Shown here piece after piece: positions 28,499 through 35,834 of a stretch of 48,040 bases of DNA; within the stretch, counting starts at the first letter, position 1, and each line of letters opens with the position of its first letter. Under the pieces are notes generated by a model that was not told the DNA's origin, searched no databases, and saw only the letters and a program-made list of their open reading frames with translations. The stretch is from assembly GCA_902766095.1 (NCBI GenBank), contig CACXCN010000066.1:1-48040 (forward strand). The letters run 5' to 3'. The translations under genes were made by a program, and so were the position numbers. Source of the DNA: an uncultured Selenomonas sp. (lineage in GTDB: Bacteria; Bacillota; Negativicutes; Selenomonadales; Selenomonadaceae).

Positions 28499-28623
28499 GC
28501 ACCGAGGTCAGGAAAGGGCTTAACAAAACAGCTGGAACATACGATGATGTAAGTGTAAGGATAGATGGATATAACAAACAGGGAGCTCTAAGCGTACCCG
28601 ATGATGATCAGGGAGGGATAAAC

Positions 28624-28806
28624 ATGGATATGGATATGAGTATCGCCGCGATGTCGGTCGGCATGCATCAGAACCAGACAGCTCAGGACATGGGCGTCGC
28701 CGTCCTGAAGATGGCGATGGACGACACGACCGAGGTGACTGCTGATTTGCTGGACAATATAGCAGTCGACCCGAATCTTGGTAATAATGTCGATATACAG
28801 GCGTGA
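28624..28806 (+). CDS. YjfB-like putative motility protein
   Basis: The 60-residue protein matches the small YjfB family linked to motility in Firmicutes: DMSIAAMSVGMHQNQTAQDM, then VAVLKMAMDD and the ending NPNLGNNVDIQA. The gene has a strong GGGAGGG site 8 bases upstream. Its function has not been established; the link with flagella comes from family co-regulation. In the same frame after its stop, 28807-28866 encodes a plausible protein tail (see findings). Confidence 0.8.
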   Translation: MDMDMSIAAMSVGMHQNQTAQDMGVAVLKMAMDDTTEVTADLLDNIAVDPNLGNNVDIQA

Positions 28807-28894
28807 GATAAAGACCTGGCCGCCTGTGAGGAAATAGGCAAGAAGCTCGTCGATGCTCTCGGCTGAACCAGAGCCCCTGTATTTGTTTGTCATA

Positions 28895-28927
28895 ACCGCA
28901 GTCAGAATCTGGCTGCGGTATTTTTTT
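28895..28927 (+). terminator. Rho-independent terminator after yjfB
   Basis: ACCGCAGTCAG pairs with CTGGCTGCGGT (11 bp, one G-U), loop AAT, followed by ATTTTTTT. Confidence 0.92.
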
Positions 28928-28978
28928 GTCTGGCTGAATCCTGATGGCTTATTTTCCCTGCGAGAGTTGGTTGGTTTG

Positions 28979-28987
28979 TGCTAGAAT
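28979..28987 (+). promoter_or_regulatory. Extended -10 promoter of recQ
   Basis: TGC followed by TAGAAT (28982-28987) gives an extended -10 element 22 bases before the recQ start. No good -35 is seen, as is common for extended -10 promoters. Confidence 0.45.
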
Positions 28988-29009
28988 AGTATCATCAGGA
29001 GGATTACGC

Positions 29010-30812
29010 ATGTCAATTGATTCGTACTATGGTGAGGCGCTGAGCCTGCTGCGCAAATATTATGGATACAAGGAATTCCGTCCGGCACAGGCACCGGTCA
29101 TAAAGAGCCTGCTCGCGGGGCATGATACCTTGGCGGTCATGCCTACGGGAGCAGGGAAATCCATCTGTTTCCAGATACCGGCCCTCATATTCCCGGGGCT
29201 GACGATCGTCATCTCGCCACTCATCTCGCTCATGAAGGATCAGGTCGATCAGCTCGCTGATGCGGGGATTGCGGCGACATTCATCAACAGCACGCTGACG
29301 CTCGATGAGAGCCGCGCGCGTATGGAGGCGATCCGGTCGGGGCGCTGCCGTATCGTCTACATAGCACCGGAGCGCCTGTCGGCAGGCTATTTTCAGTCGG
29401 TCATCGGGCAGGTGCCGGTGTCTATGGTCGCCGTCGATGAGGCGCACTGCATATCGCAATGGGGCCATGATTTCCGGCCGAGCTATCGCGAGATCGCGCC
29501 CTTTATCGCGAGCCTGCCACAGCGGCCGCTCGTCGGTGCCTTTACGGCGACGGCTACGCCTGCCGTCCAGCGGGATATCATCAGCCTGCTGGCGCTTGCG
29601 CGGCCGGACATCCATGTCTCGGGATTCGACCGGCCGAACCTGTACTACGAGGTGCGCCGGGGCGAGAACAAGAAGCGCTTCGTCGAGCGCTATCTGAAGC
29701 AGCATACCGATGAATCGGGCATCATCTATGTCGCGACGCGCAAGGAGGCGGATTCCCTGTACAGCCAGTTCAAGCGCAAGAAATTGTCGGTAGCCCGCTA
29801 CCATGCCGGCCTTTCCGATAAGGAGCGGGCCAAGGCTCAGGATGATTTCGTCAACGATAATGTGGCGGCGATCATAGCCACGAACGCCTTCGGCATGGGT
29901 ATCGATAAATCGAATGTGCGCTATGTCATACACTACAATATGCCGAAGAATATCGAGTCGTACTATCAGGAGGCCGGCAGGGCCGGGCGCGACGGCGAGC
30001 CGAGCTCGTGCATATTGCTGTATTCGCCGCAGGACGACATCACGCAGAAATACCTCATCGATGTCTCGACGGAGGATCCGGAGCGCAAGGCGCATCAGCT
30101 CGCCTGCCTGCAGAAGATGGTCGATTACTGCCACACGCCAGGCTGCCTGCGCGAGTACCTCGTCGGCTATTTCGGCGGCGGGCTCGACGGCTATGCGGAT
30201 TCCCATCACTGCGATAACTGCGGCAACTGCAATTCGGGGTTTGATAATATCGATGTCACCATCGATGCGCAGAAGGTATTCTCGTGCGTCTATCGCATGC
30301 ATGAGCGCTTCGGCGTGTCGCTCATCGCGCAGGTGCTCTGCGGTGCGAATACTCAGCGCGTCCGCGAGCTGCACTTTGATGAGCTGTCGACGTATGGACT
30401 TTATCGCGGCCAGTCTCAGGAGCAGATCAAGGATATGATTCGTCGCTTCATCGCGACGGACTATCTGACATTGACTGCGGATAAATATCCGGTCGTCCAT
30501 CTGGCCCCTCTCGCGATACCTGTATTGCGTGGCGAGGCCAAGGTGTTCCAGGCCGTGCCGCCGACGGTGAAGAAGGTAGAGGACGAGACGACGAGCTCGA
30601 CGTTGTTCGAGGCCCTGCGCAGTCTGCGCAAGCAGCTTGCTGATGAGGCTGGCGTACCGCCTTATGTTGTATTCTCGAACGCGACGCTGCGCAGCATGTG
30701 CGAGGTCAGGCCGACGAACGAGGACGAATTCCTCGAGGTCAGCGGCGTGGGCGAGACAAAGCTGGTGCGCTACGGGCAGGCGTTCCTCGAATGCATCAAG
30801 GAGAATGCCTGA
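29010..30812 (+). CDS. recQ: ATP-dependent DNA helicase RecQ
   Basis: RecQ unwinds DNA 3' to 5' in recombination repair. The 600-residue protein has motif I MPTGAGKS, motif II DEAHCISQWGHDFRPSY, motif III FTATATP, motif VI QEAGRAGRDG, the zinc-binding cysteines (CLREYL...CDNCGNC), a winged helix (RQC) and a C-terminal HRDC domain (about 520-600, ending VSGVGETKLVRYGQAFL). The ATG at 29010 follows CAGGAGG; the open frame extends 22 codons upstream over the promoter. It is the last intact core gene before a decayed zone. Confidence 0.96.
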   Translation: MSIDSYYGEALSLLRKYYGYKEFRPAQAPVIKSLLAGHDTLAVMPTGAGKSICFQIPALIFPGLTIVISPLISLMKDQVDQLADAGIAATFINSTLTLDESRARMEAIRSGRCRIVYIAPERLSAGYFQSVIGQVPVSMVAVDEAHCISQWGHDFRPSYREIAPFIASLPQRPLVGAFTATATPAVQRDIISLLALARPDIHVSGFDRPNLYYEVRRGENKKRFVERYLKQHTDESGIIYVATRKEADSLYSQFKRKKLSVARYHAGLSDKERAKAQDDFVNDNVAAIIATNAFGMGIDKSNVRYVIHYNMPKNIESYYQEAGRAGRDGEPSSCILLYSPQDDITQKYLIDVSTEDPERKAHQLACLQKMVDYCHTPGCLREYLVGYFGGGLDGYADSHHCDNCGNCNSGFDNIDVTIDAQKVFSCVYRMHERFGVSLIAQVLCGANTQRVRELHFDELSTYGLYRGQSQEQIKDMIRRFIATDYLTLTADKYPVVHLAPLAIPVLRGEAKVFQAVPPTVKKVEDETTSSTLFEALRSLRKQLADEAGVPPYVVFSNATLRSMCEVRPTNEDEFLEVSGVGETKLVRYGQAFLECIKENA

Positions 30813-30847
30813 GGGAAAGATTGACAGTATTTGCCAATCTGAACTAG

Positions 30848-31216
30848 GCAACAATCAAATATCTGCACCGGAATCAGGGGGATAGGGAGTCCCATACTGA
30901 CACAGAAAGGCAAAGCACTAGCACAGAAAAGATAAATACTGACATAGAAACTGGCACAGAAACGATAGGGACTGACACAAAAAACAGAGGCACCAGCACA
31001 GAAACTGACACAGAAATTAATTTGAGTGATACGGAAAAGAGACTGCTGGTTCTTATCCAGAAAAATAATAGCATTACCTTGAACGAAATGGCATTTTTGA
31101 GCGGCTTGTCTAAGAGTGGCGTTCGCTATGCACTGAATGCGCTTCGTAACAAAGGCGTGGTTACACGGGAAGGTTCGCAGAAAAAGGGAATGTGGATTGT
31201 TCATGAAAGAACATAA
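30848..31216 (+). pseudogene. C-terminal remnant of an AlbA_2/Schlafen-type regulator
   Basis: An open stretch begins right after a stop at 30845 and encodes a Thr-Asp/Glu-rich repeat (about residues 16-58) followed by a winged helix: SDTEKRLLVLIQKNNSITL, LSGLSKSGVRYALNALRNKG and a C-terminal REGSQKKGMWIVHE. This is the tail of large AlbA_2-domain ATP-binding regulators, which often carry such T-E-I-G-T-D-like linkers before the wHTH. The AlbA_2 domain is absent and no strong start is present (TTG 31022 would give a 64-residue wHTH alone). The stretch is AT-richer than its neighbours. Confidence 0.65.
30896..31018. repeat. Degenerate short tandem repeat (actgacacagaaa-like)
   Basis: About eight copies of an imperfect unit built on (act)g/a-acacagaaa occur here with irregular 9-21 base spacing, for example at 30896, 30917, 30938, 30971 and 31004. 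Translated forward they give T-D-T-E and T-S-T-E phrases. This is a coding repeat of the regulator remnant, not a CRISPR. Confidence 0.7.
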
Positions 31217-31255
31217 ATTATATGAATTTTGAAAAACGGATACGGGGGTGTAAGC

Positions 31256-31465
31256 ATGGAGCTTCGTGTGCTGAAATATTTTCTGGCCGTGGCGCGGCAT
31301 CAGAACATCACGCGGGCAGCCGAGGAGCTGCATCTGACGCAGGCCGGCCTGTTTCTCAAGGCGCGTGCGGAAGAGATGACGACACTGGAGGCCAAGACGC
31401 TCGACCAGTTCGCGCATATGGAGGACTTCGTTGCTGGTGATGTCTACTTGGGCTGTGGTGATGTT
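31256..31465 (+). pseudogene. LysR-family regulator remnant with internal deletion
   Basis: The first 29 codons match a LysR N terminus (MELRVLKYFLAVARHQNITR, AAEELHLTQ). The next residues expected (P-T-L-S-R-Q and the recognition helix, then about 20 more) are missing; the frame resumes with GLFLKARAEEM and EDFVAGDVYLGCG, which belong after the HTH. Everything past the start of the effector domain is lost. The open frame runs on to 31573 but reads into the next remnant out of its frame. A ribosome site (GGGGGTG) and start are intact, so a short peptide could still be made. Confidence 0.75.
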
Positions 31466-31484
31466 CAGCGAGGAGTATATCACT

Positions 31485-31809
31485 ATGAAGACAAAGAAAT
31501 TCTGGCGTCATTTGCTTTTGATGTCCGCTCTGGGAACGGTGCTGGCTGTCGGCGGTCAGGGAATGGCTGCTGAAGCTCATGAACATGCCGCTGCTCACCT
31601 ACGCCAGCGAGATCGAGAGTTCGGTGCTTGTCATTCACGGTGAGAAAGCCCATTCGCGCTATTTCAGCGAGACAGCGTTCAAGAAGCTCAAGGGCGATAA
31701 CAAGGAACTGCTGATTGTCCCAGGAGCCGTCCATACCGACCTTTACGACAACATGGAGAAAATCCCGTTCGACGAGATAACGGCGTTCTTCCAGAAGTAC
31801 CTGCAGTAA
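31485..31809 (+). pseudogene. Exported alpha/beta hydrolase remnant (internal deletion and frameshift)
   Basis: ATG 31485 with a GAGGAG site begins a signal peptide (MKTKKFWRHLLLMSALGTVL, ending MAAEA). Within about 15 codons the homology jumps to another frame, where residues such as VLVIHGEKAHSRYFSETAF and LLIVPGAVHTDLYDNMEKIP form the C-terminal end of an alpha/beta hydrolase, including the region with the catalytic His. The nucleophile elbow and the core of the enzyme are missing. Only the two ends survive. Confidence 0.75.
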
Positions 31810-31835
31810 ATCATTTCGTTATACACTGACGCATT

Positions 31836-31878
31836 CCCCGGACGGGGCAGTAATAAGCTGCTCCGTCCGGGGATTTTT
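31836..31878 (+). terminator. Rho-independent terminator after hydrolase remnant
   Basis: CCCCGGACGGGGCAG (31836-31850) pairs with CTGCTCCGTCCGGGG (31858-31872) over 15 positions with one G-U, followed by ATTTTTG. It is well preserved although the gene before it has decayed. Confidence 0.93.
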
Positions 31879-31918
31879 GCATAACCTGATAAAACAAGCA
31901 GTAATCCTGCAACAATCA

Positions 31919-31947
31919 TTCACAAAACAGACGATTTAGAGTATAAT
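31919..31947 (+). promoter_or_regulatory. Sigma-A promoter of the CsgG/FlgT-like operon
   Basis: TTCACA (31919-31924), a 17-bp spacer and a perfect TATAAT (31942-31947) lie 44 bases before the first gene of the four-gene operon. Confidence 0.7.
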
Positions 31948-31990
31948 GCATAGTTGAATTTAATCGTGCAGGAGTGGAGTTGGGAAAGAA

Positions 31991-32905
31991 ATGTTGAAAA
32001 GAATTTGTCTGATGGGATGTGTGCTGGGAGCGATGCTCACCGGCATGGCGGGAATGGCGGCCGCGCAGGTGGTCACGGCAGACGGCGTAGGAGCCTCGGA
32101 AATCCTGGCTCTGCGCGACGCGAAGCGGGCGGCTATCGAGGAGGTCATGGGCAGTGCGATCAAATCGGAGACGGTCGTGCAGAATGGTGCCGTGACCAGC
32201 GACAACATATGGGCACGGACGCAGGGATTTGCAAAGAATGTGAAGATACTGCAGCGCTCTCAGGCCGGTGGGCTCTGGCGGGTTCGCGCCAGCATCGATG
32301 TCGGCGAGCGCCCGGGACTGGCCTCTGGTCATGCGACGCTCGGGGTTCCGGCTTTCAATCTCAATGGCCTGCTCTCACCCGAACAGGGGTGGAGTCGTGA
32401 CGAACTGCAGGTGGTCGATGATTTCGCGGTACAGCATCTGCAGGATACGGGCCGGTTCGTGCTGTTGGACCGCACACGTTTGCAGGAGATAGAGGCTGAG
32501 CGCAACCGGGCCCTGGCCAGCGGCGGCAATCTGGCTCTGCAGGTAGGCTCGGGCAGCATACAGGGCGCGCAGTACCTGGTATTCGGCACTGTGCTGGGGG
32601 TGACTACCAGACGCAGCGAGACGACGGTCGTGGGAGCAGGTACGAAGCGGGCCGGCGTGCATGCCAGTGTCAGCCTGCGCATCGTGGACGTAGAGACGGG
32701 AGCTATTGTCACGTCGGCCATAGGCCGCAACCGGCAGGTCAATCATCTGGTAAAGGCACCACTGGGCCTGGTACGTATCGGTACGGATGAGGTTGACAAG
32801 GAGCAGGTGCTCTGCGCCATAGAGGGAGCCGTAGACGATGCAGTGAACGGGCCGCGCGGTCTGATGGCGCGTATCGATGGTCGGACAGCCACCACGAAGA
32901 AATGA
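31991..32905 (+). CDS. Exported FlgT-N/CsgG-like protein (operon gene 1)
   Basis: The 304-residue protein has a signal peptide (about 1-25, ending MAAAQ). Residues about 27-105 follow the FlgT N-terminal/LPP20 pattern: an Ala-rich first helix (LALRDAKRAAIEEVMGSAI), then TVVQNGAVTSDNIWARTQGF and a final strand WRVRASIDVG. Residues about 112-290 resemble CsgG/LpoB/TolB-N folds: ELQVVDDFAVQHLQDTGRF, VLLDRTRLQEIEAERNRAL, GAQYLVFGTVLGV and SLRIVDVETGAIVTSAIGR. An early C10 (LMGC) is too near the N terminus for a lipobox. It is probably periplasmic or outer-membrane associated. It heads a four-gene operon. Confidence 0.7.
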   Translation: MLKRICLMGCVLGAMLTGMAGMAAAQVVTADGVGASEILALRDAKRAAIEEVMGSAIKSETVVQNGAVTSDNIWARTQGFAKNVKILQRSQAGGLWRVRASIDVGERPGLASGHATLGVPAFNLNGLLSPEQGWSRDELQVVDDFAVQHLQDTGRFVLLDRTRLQEIEAERNRALASGGNLALQVGSGSIQGAQYLVFGTVLGVTTRRSETTVVGAGTKRAGVHASVSLRIVDVETGAIVTSAIGRNRQVNHLVKAPLGLVRIGTDEVDKEQVLCAIEGAVDDAVNGPRGLMARIDGRTATTKK

Positions 32906-32915
32906 GGTGATTGGC

Positions 32916-33761
32916 ATGCACGGTGTAATCAGATGGAGATGGCTATGGAGCGTATTCGGCATCAGCCTGCTGCTGGTGTCGGGATGCGTGAGCGGCGAGG
33001 CTGCCGGGCTGTTCGCGAACCACAGTGGCTCCCAGATATATCTGGCCGAGGTGCAGAGCTATGGTGAGAGTGAGCTGAAGCCCGATTATCAGGCGACGCT
33101 GGCGGATAAGATAGCCGATCAGCTGCGTCAGAAGGGCCTGAGCGTCAGCGCCGCTCTCGATGTGACGAACGAATCCGGCCGCCATGATGCCATCGGTACA
33201 GCGGGCGACCAGGCCGCGTTATCCGAGATACACATGGATGCGATCATTCACGGTCATACCTTTGATCGCGGTTATGCTGCTCCGAAGCTGGCCCATTATG
33301 CCGATCAGACACTCGGGCGGGCGTATTTCCATGATGAGGCCCGGATAGAGAACTGGCAGAAATCCAATGTTCCCTACAGGCTGGGGAGCAAATGCCAGGC
33401 GGAAGCAGAGCGCATAGCGGCAGCGCGAGGGGCGCAAATGCTGTTGTTCGTCAACATACGGGATGTCGATGTCCGCCTGAAGCACAGCATATTCGCCTCG
33501 CATACGGACAAGGATACGCGCGGCAAGAAGCTGATGACCCAGCTTGACTACTATATCTGGGATGCCCGGTCCGGACGCGTATATGAGGGTACCAGTGAGA
33601 TAAAGAAGACCGCCCAGCTGGTGAATTTCGGCCTGGGCCAGGGCGGCAAGGGTATGGATATCGATGTGCTTGTGAATGTGGTGATGGATGCGCAGGCCAA
33701 GAAGCTGGCTGATGACCTGATGAAGCAGGGATTGCCAGCGCTGCGGGGCGGTGCGTCATGA
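32916..33761 (+). CDS. Lipoprotein, CsgG/TolB-N-like (operon gene 2)
   Basis: The 281-residue product carries a clear lipobox (LLLVSGC, Cys24), so it should be lipid-anchored, and in a diderm probably sorted to the outer membrane. The mature part resembles the TolB-N/CsgG style: IYLAEVQSYGESELKPDYQ, TLADKIADQLRQKGLSVSAA, ALSEIHMDAIIHGHTFDRGY, LLFVNIRDVDVRLK, and YYIWDARSGRVYEGTSEIKK near the end. The ATG at 32916 has GAGGTGA 5 bases upstream. Its stop overlaps gene 3 (ATGA). No named family recognised. Confidence 0.72.
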   Translation: MHGVIRWRWLWSVFGISLLLVSGCVSGEAAGLFANHSGSQIYLAEVQSYGESELKPDYQATLADKIADQLRQKGLSVSAALDVTNESGRHDAIGTAGDQAALSEIHMDAIIHGHTFDRGYAAPKLAHYADQTLGRAYFHDEARIENWQKSNVPYRLGSKCQAEAERIAAARGAQMLLFVNIRDVDVRLKHSIFASHTDKDTRGKKLMTQLDYYIWDARSGRVYEGTSEIKKTAQLVNFGLGQGGKGMDIDVLVNVVMDAQAKKLADDLMKQGLPALRGGAS

Positions 33762-34405
33762 GCGCCAGGAACATCGGCGGGGTCCTGTTGCTGGCAGGGT
33801 TCCTCCTGCTAGGCGGAGTATTGTTGAGCGGAGGGGCGCCCTTTGGCCCGTCATACGGTGAGGCGGCGGACCGGGCGACAGCTGTGGTGAGCTTCTCGAG
33901 CCGCCTGGCCAAGAGCAGTATCACTTCCACCGATATCAGCGAGGATATGATACGCGGTGTCCAGGACGTGGCGCGGGAGGAATTCTATGCTGACATCGTT
34001 GACTGTCCGAAGCTGGTATTGATTGATCAGGCGACGCAGGCACAACAGATAGCGGAACAGCATCGCGCGGAACTGGACACCGGCAGTGCCAGCCCCGGGG
34101 AGCGCCTCCAGGCTGACTATGAGCTGCAGGGCTTCGTGACCATGCTCAGCAATGTCAAGGCACAGAGCGGAGTACTTATGCTCTCCGGCAAGGACAAGAC
34201 GGTCTATGTCGAGCTCAGCCTGCGGGTCATCGACAGGAAAACCGGGATGGTGGTATTCACGGCTACGGCGGACTCGCGTCGCAAGAGCGAGTTATCGTAT
34301 CATGCGGTCGTGCATCGGGCCGACAGCGGTCTCGATGACGCGGTGGAGCAGGCTGTCAGCGACGCGGTGAGAAATCTGGCGGCTGATCTGCTGCAGGCAA
34401 TGTAG
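33758..34405 (+). CDS. Exported CsgG/LpoB-like protein (operon gene 3)
   Basis: The 215-residue protein begins with a hydrophobic signal or anchor (GGVLLLAGFLLLGGVLLSGG). The rest carries the same trace as genes 1 and 2: ATAVVSFSSRLAKSSITSTD, DMIRGVQDVAREEFY, KLVLIDQATQAQQIAEQHRA, ELSLRVIDRKTGMVVFTATA and a C-terminal helix (VEQAVSDAVRNLAADLLQAM). It overlaps gene 2 by four bases, which suggests coupled translation and fixed stoichiometry. No named family recognised. Confidence 0.7.
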   Translation: MSARNIGGVLLLAGFLLLGGVLLSGGAPFGPSYGEAADRATAVVSFSSRLAKSSITSTDISEDMIRGVQDVAREEFYADIVDCPKLVLIDQATQAQQIAEQHRAELDTGSASPGERLQADYELQGFVTMLSNVKAQSGVLMLSGKDKTVYVELSLRVIDRKTGMVVFTATADSRRKSELSYHAVVHRADSGLDDAVEQAVSDAVRNLAADLLQAM

Positions 34406-34441
34406 ACAGGTGGAAATATAACGAGTAAAGGATGAGGGATT

Positions 34442-35749
34442 TTGCGCAAGCTGACGATGAGCCTGATGACCGGGGCGCTGCTGGCGGGGATGCTTTACCA
34501 TGCAGCGCCAGTGGCGGCACATGGCAATATCTGGATGGACGAGGGGAAGAATATCACGGCGGCAGAGAGCAAGGATTTCGTGCCCGTTACGAAATTCAGG
34601 AAGATACTGGTCTTCCCGATCAGCCGGCCAGGAAGCCATGATGGCGACCCCGATGATCTGACCGACCTGAACGATATGTTCAACAAACGCGTGAATAAAC
34701 GCATACACAAGACGAATTTTCTGCGTTTCCGCTCCCGGAGTGATGCGCAGATGGCGGACAAAGAGCTGGAGAAGAATCACATCTTGCGCCCGAAAGAGGG
34801 ACTGAACCGGCTATTGCAGCACTATCCCAGCGAGCAGGAACGGGCCAGGGATGTCTACGATCTGACAGGGGCCGAAGGATTCCTGCTGCCTCATATCCGC
34901 TTTGTCAAGATGAGGGAAGATGTGTCTCCGGCTACATGGACCCGTGTCACCATGACCTCGTACTATGATGAAGAGGACGGACCTAAGGGCGACCGCAGTG
35001 GATTAGGGAAGCATGTATGGACAGCAGATCACCTCATCCCCAGGATGACGAATACCCTATGCATGGTGGATATGGATTTCACGCTCTATGATACGGCAAG
35101 CCAGAGGAAGACGATGACTCTGATTGATTATTATCGCTGCTATAACGTCGACTATGACCACGCATTCAATCAGATATTCAAGAATTTTACGGGCGACTGG
35201 AAACGCCTGAAGGATGATGCGTCAAGCCAGGCTCCGGCTGGAGCTCCGACAATCGGTTTCACCAATCTGCGTCTGCCGGCCTCAGCCTCGAACAATGAAT
35301 TCTCCATCAAGACCATATACTATGCATACAAGGATGAGGCCGAAGACACATTGAAGAACCTGCGCCCCGATTTTGCGCCCGGTGGGGGCAGATACTACGT
35401 GCGCGGCACACTGACGAACTATGACCGAGGTCAGACATGGAATCCTCCGACGGCTTCGACGAGTATCTACCTGGATCACACGGAGACCTTCAAATGGAGG
35501 GATTCCAAGGGGGACGAGCATACGGGGAAGCGGAAGTATTATAAGACGGAGATCACAGACTATGCGGGCTGCTACACTTTCTGGTACAGTGCTGCGGCTG
35601 ATTTGCAGGTCGTCGATCGCCGGACGGGGACGGTGGTCTTTTCCCACAGCTACGAGGCCTATGATCCGGAGCGCTATGCCAATGCGCTGCGGCGGATATT
35701 TGGCGATTTCTACCGCGATGTCGACAAAAGATTGGGCAGCCAGATCTGA
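34442..35749 (+). CDS. Exported protein with two similar halves (operon gene 4)
   Basis: The 435-residue protein starts at TTG 34442 (GGATGAGGGA upstream) and has a signal peptide (about 1-26, ending PVAA). Two halves seem related to each other and to genes 1-3. Half one (about 50-265) has KILVFPISRP, GAEGFLLPHIRFVKM, MDFTLYDTASQRKTMTLIDY and AFNQIFKNFTGDWKRLKDD. Half two (about 270-435) has TIGFTNLRLP, RYYVRGTLTNY, ADLQVVDRRTGTVVFSHSYE and ALRRIFGDFYRDVDKRLGS. In both, a strand with a D-x-x-T turn is followed by a closing helix. No named family recognised. Confidence 0.7.
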   Translation: MRKLTMSLMTGALLAGMLYHAAPVAAHGNIWMDEGKNITAAESKDFVPVTKFRKILVFPISRPGSHDGDPDDLTDLNDMFNKRVNKRIHKTNFLRFRSRSDAQMADKELEKNHILRPKEGLNRLLQHYPSEQERARDVYDLTGAEGFLLPHIRFVKMREDVSPATWTRVTMTSYYDEEDGPKGDRSGLGKHVWTADHLIPRMTNTLCMVDMDFTLYDTASQRKTMTLIDYYRCYNVDYDHAFNQIFKNFTGDWKRLKDDASSQAPAGAPTIGFTNLRLPASASNNEFSIKTIYYAYKDEAEDTLKNLRPDFAPGGGRYYVRGTLTNYDRGQTWNPPTASTSIYLDHTETFKWRDSKGDEHTGKRKYYKTEITDYAGCYTFWYSAAADLQVVDRRTGTVVFSHSYEAYDPERYANALRRIFGDFYRDVDKRLGSQI

Positions 35750-35784
35750 AAAAAGGTGATTTAATACATCTATTTCCCATAACA

Positions 35785-35793
35785 TGATATAAT
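35785..35793 (+). promoter_or_regulatory. Extended -10 promoter of hsdRMS
   Basis: TGA followed by TATAAT (35788-35793) lies about 40 bases before hsdR in an AT-rich stretch. No clear -35 is present. Confidence 0.5.
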
Positions 35794-35834
35794 AATACAA
35801 TAAGAAAACGACGGCAGGACCGAGAGGTGATCCT

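Noticed and set aside
29013-30854. 613-codon open frame on the - strand opposite recQ
   Set aside because: Shadow of recQ; arginine/leucine/aspartate-rich translation with no domain and no ribosome site.
30896-31018. Possible CRISPR array
   Set aside because: Units are short, imperfect, irregularly spaced and lack unique spacers; they encode a Thr-Asp/Glu repeat in one frame.
30770-31483. 237-codon - strand frame with Cys/Phe/Val/Ser-rich repeats
   Set aside because: It is the reverse reading of the coding repeat and the LysR remnant; hydrophobic repetition follows from the repeat itself.
31991-32040. Lipobox in operon gene 1 (LMGC, Cys10)
   Set aside because: Only nine residues precede the Cys and Met at -2 is atypical; a normal signal peptidase I site follows at about residue 25.
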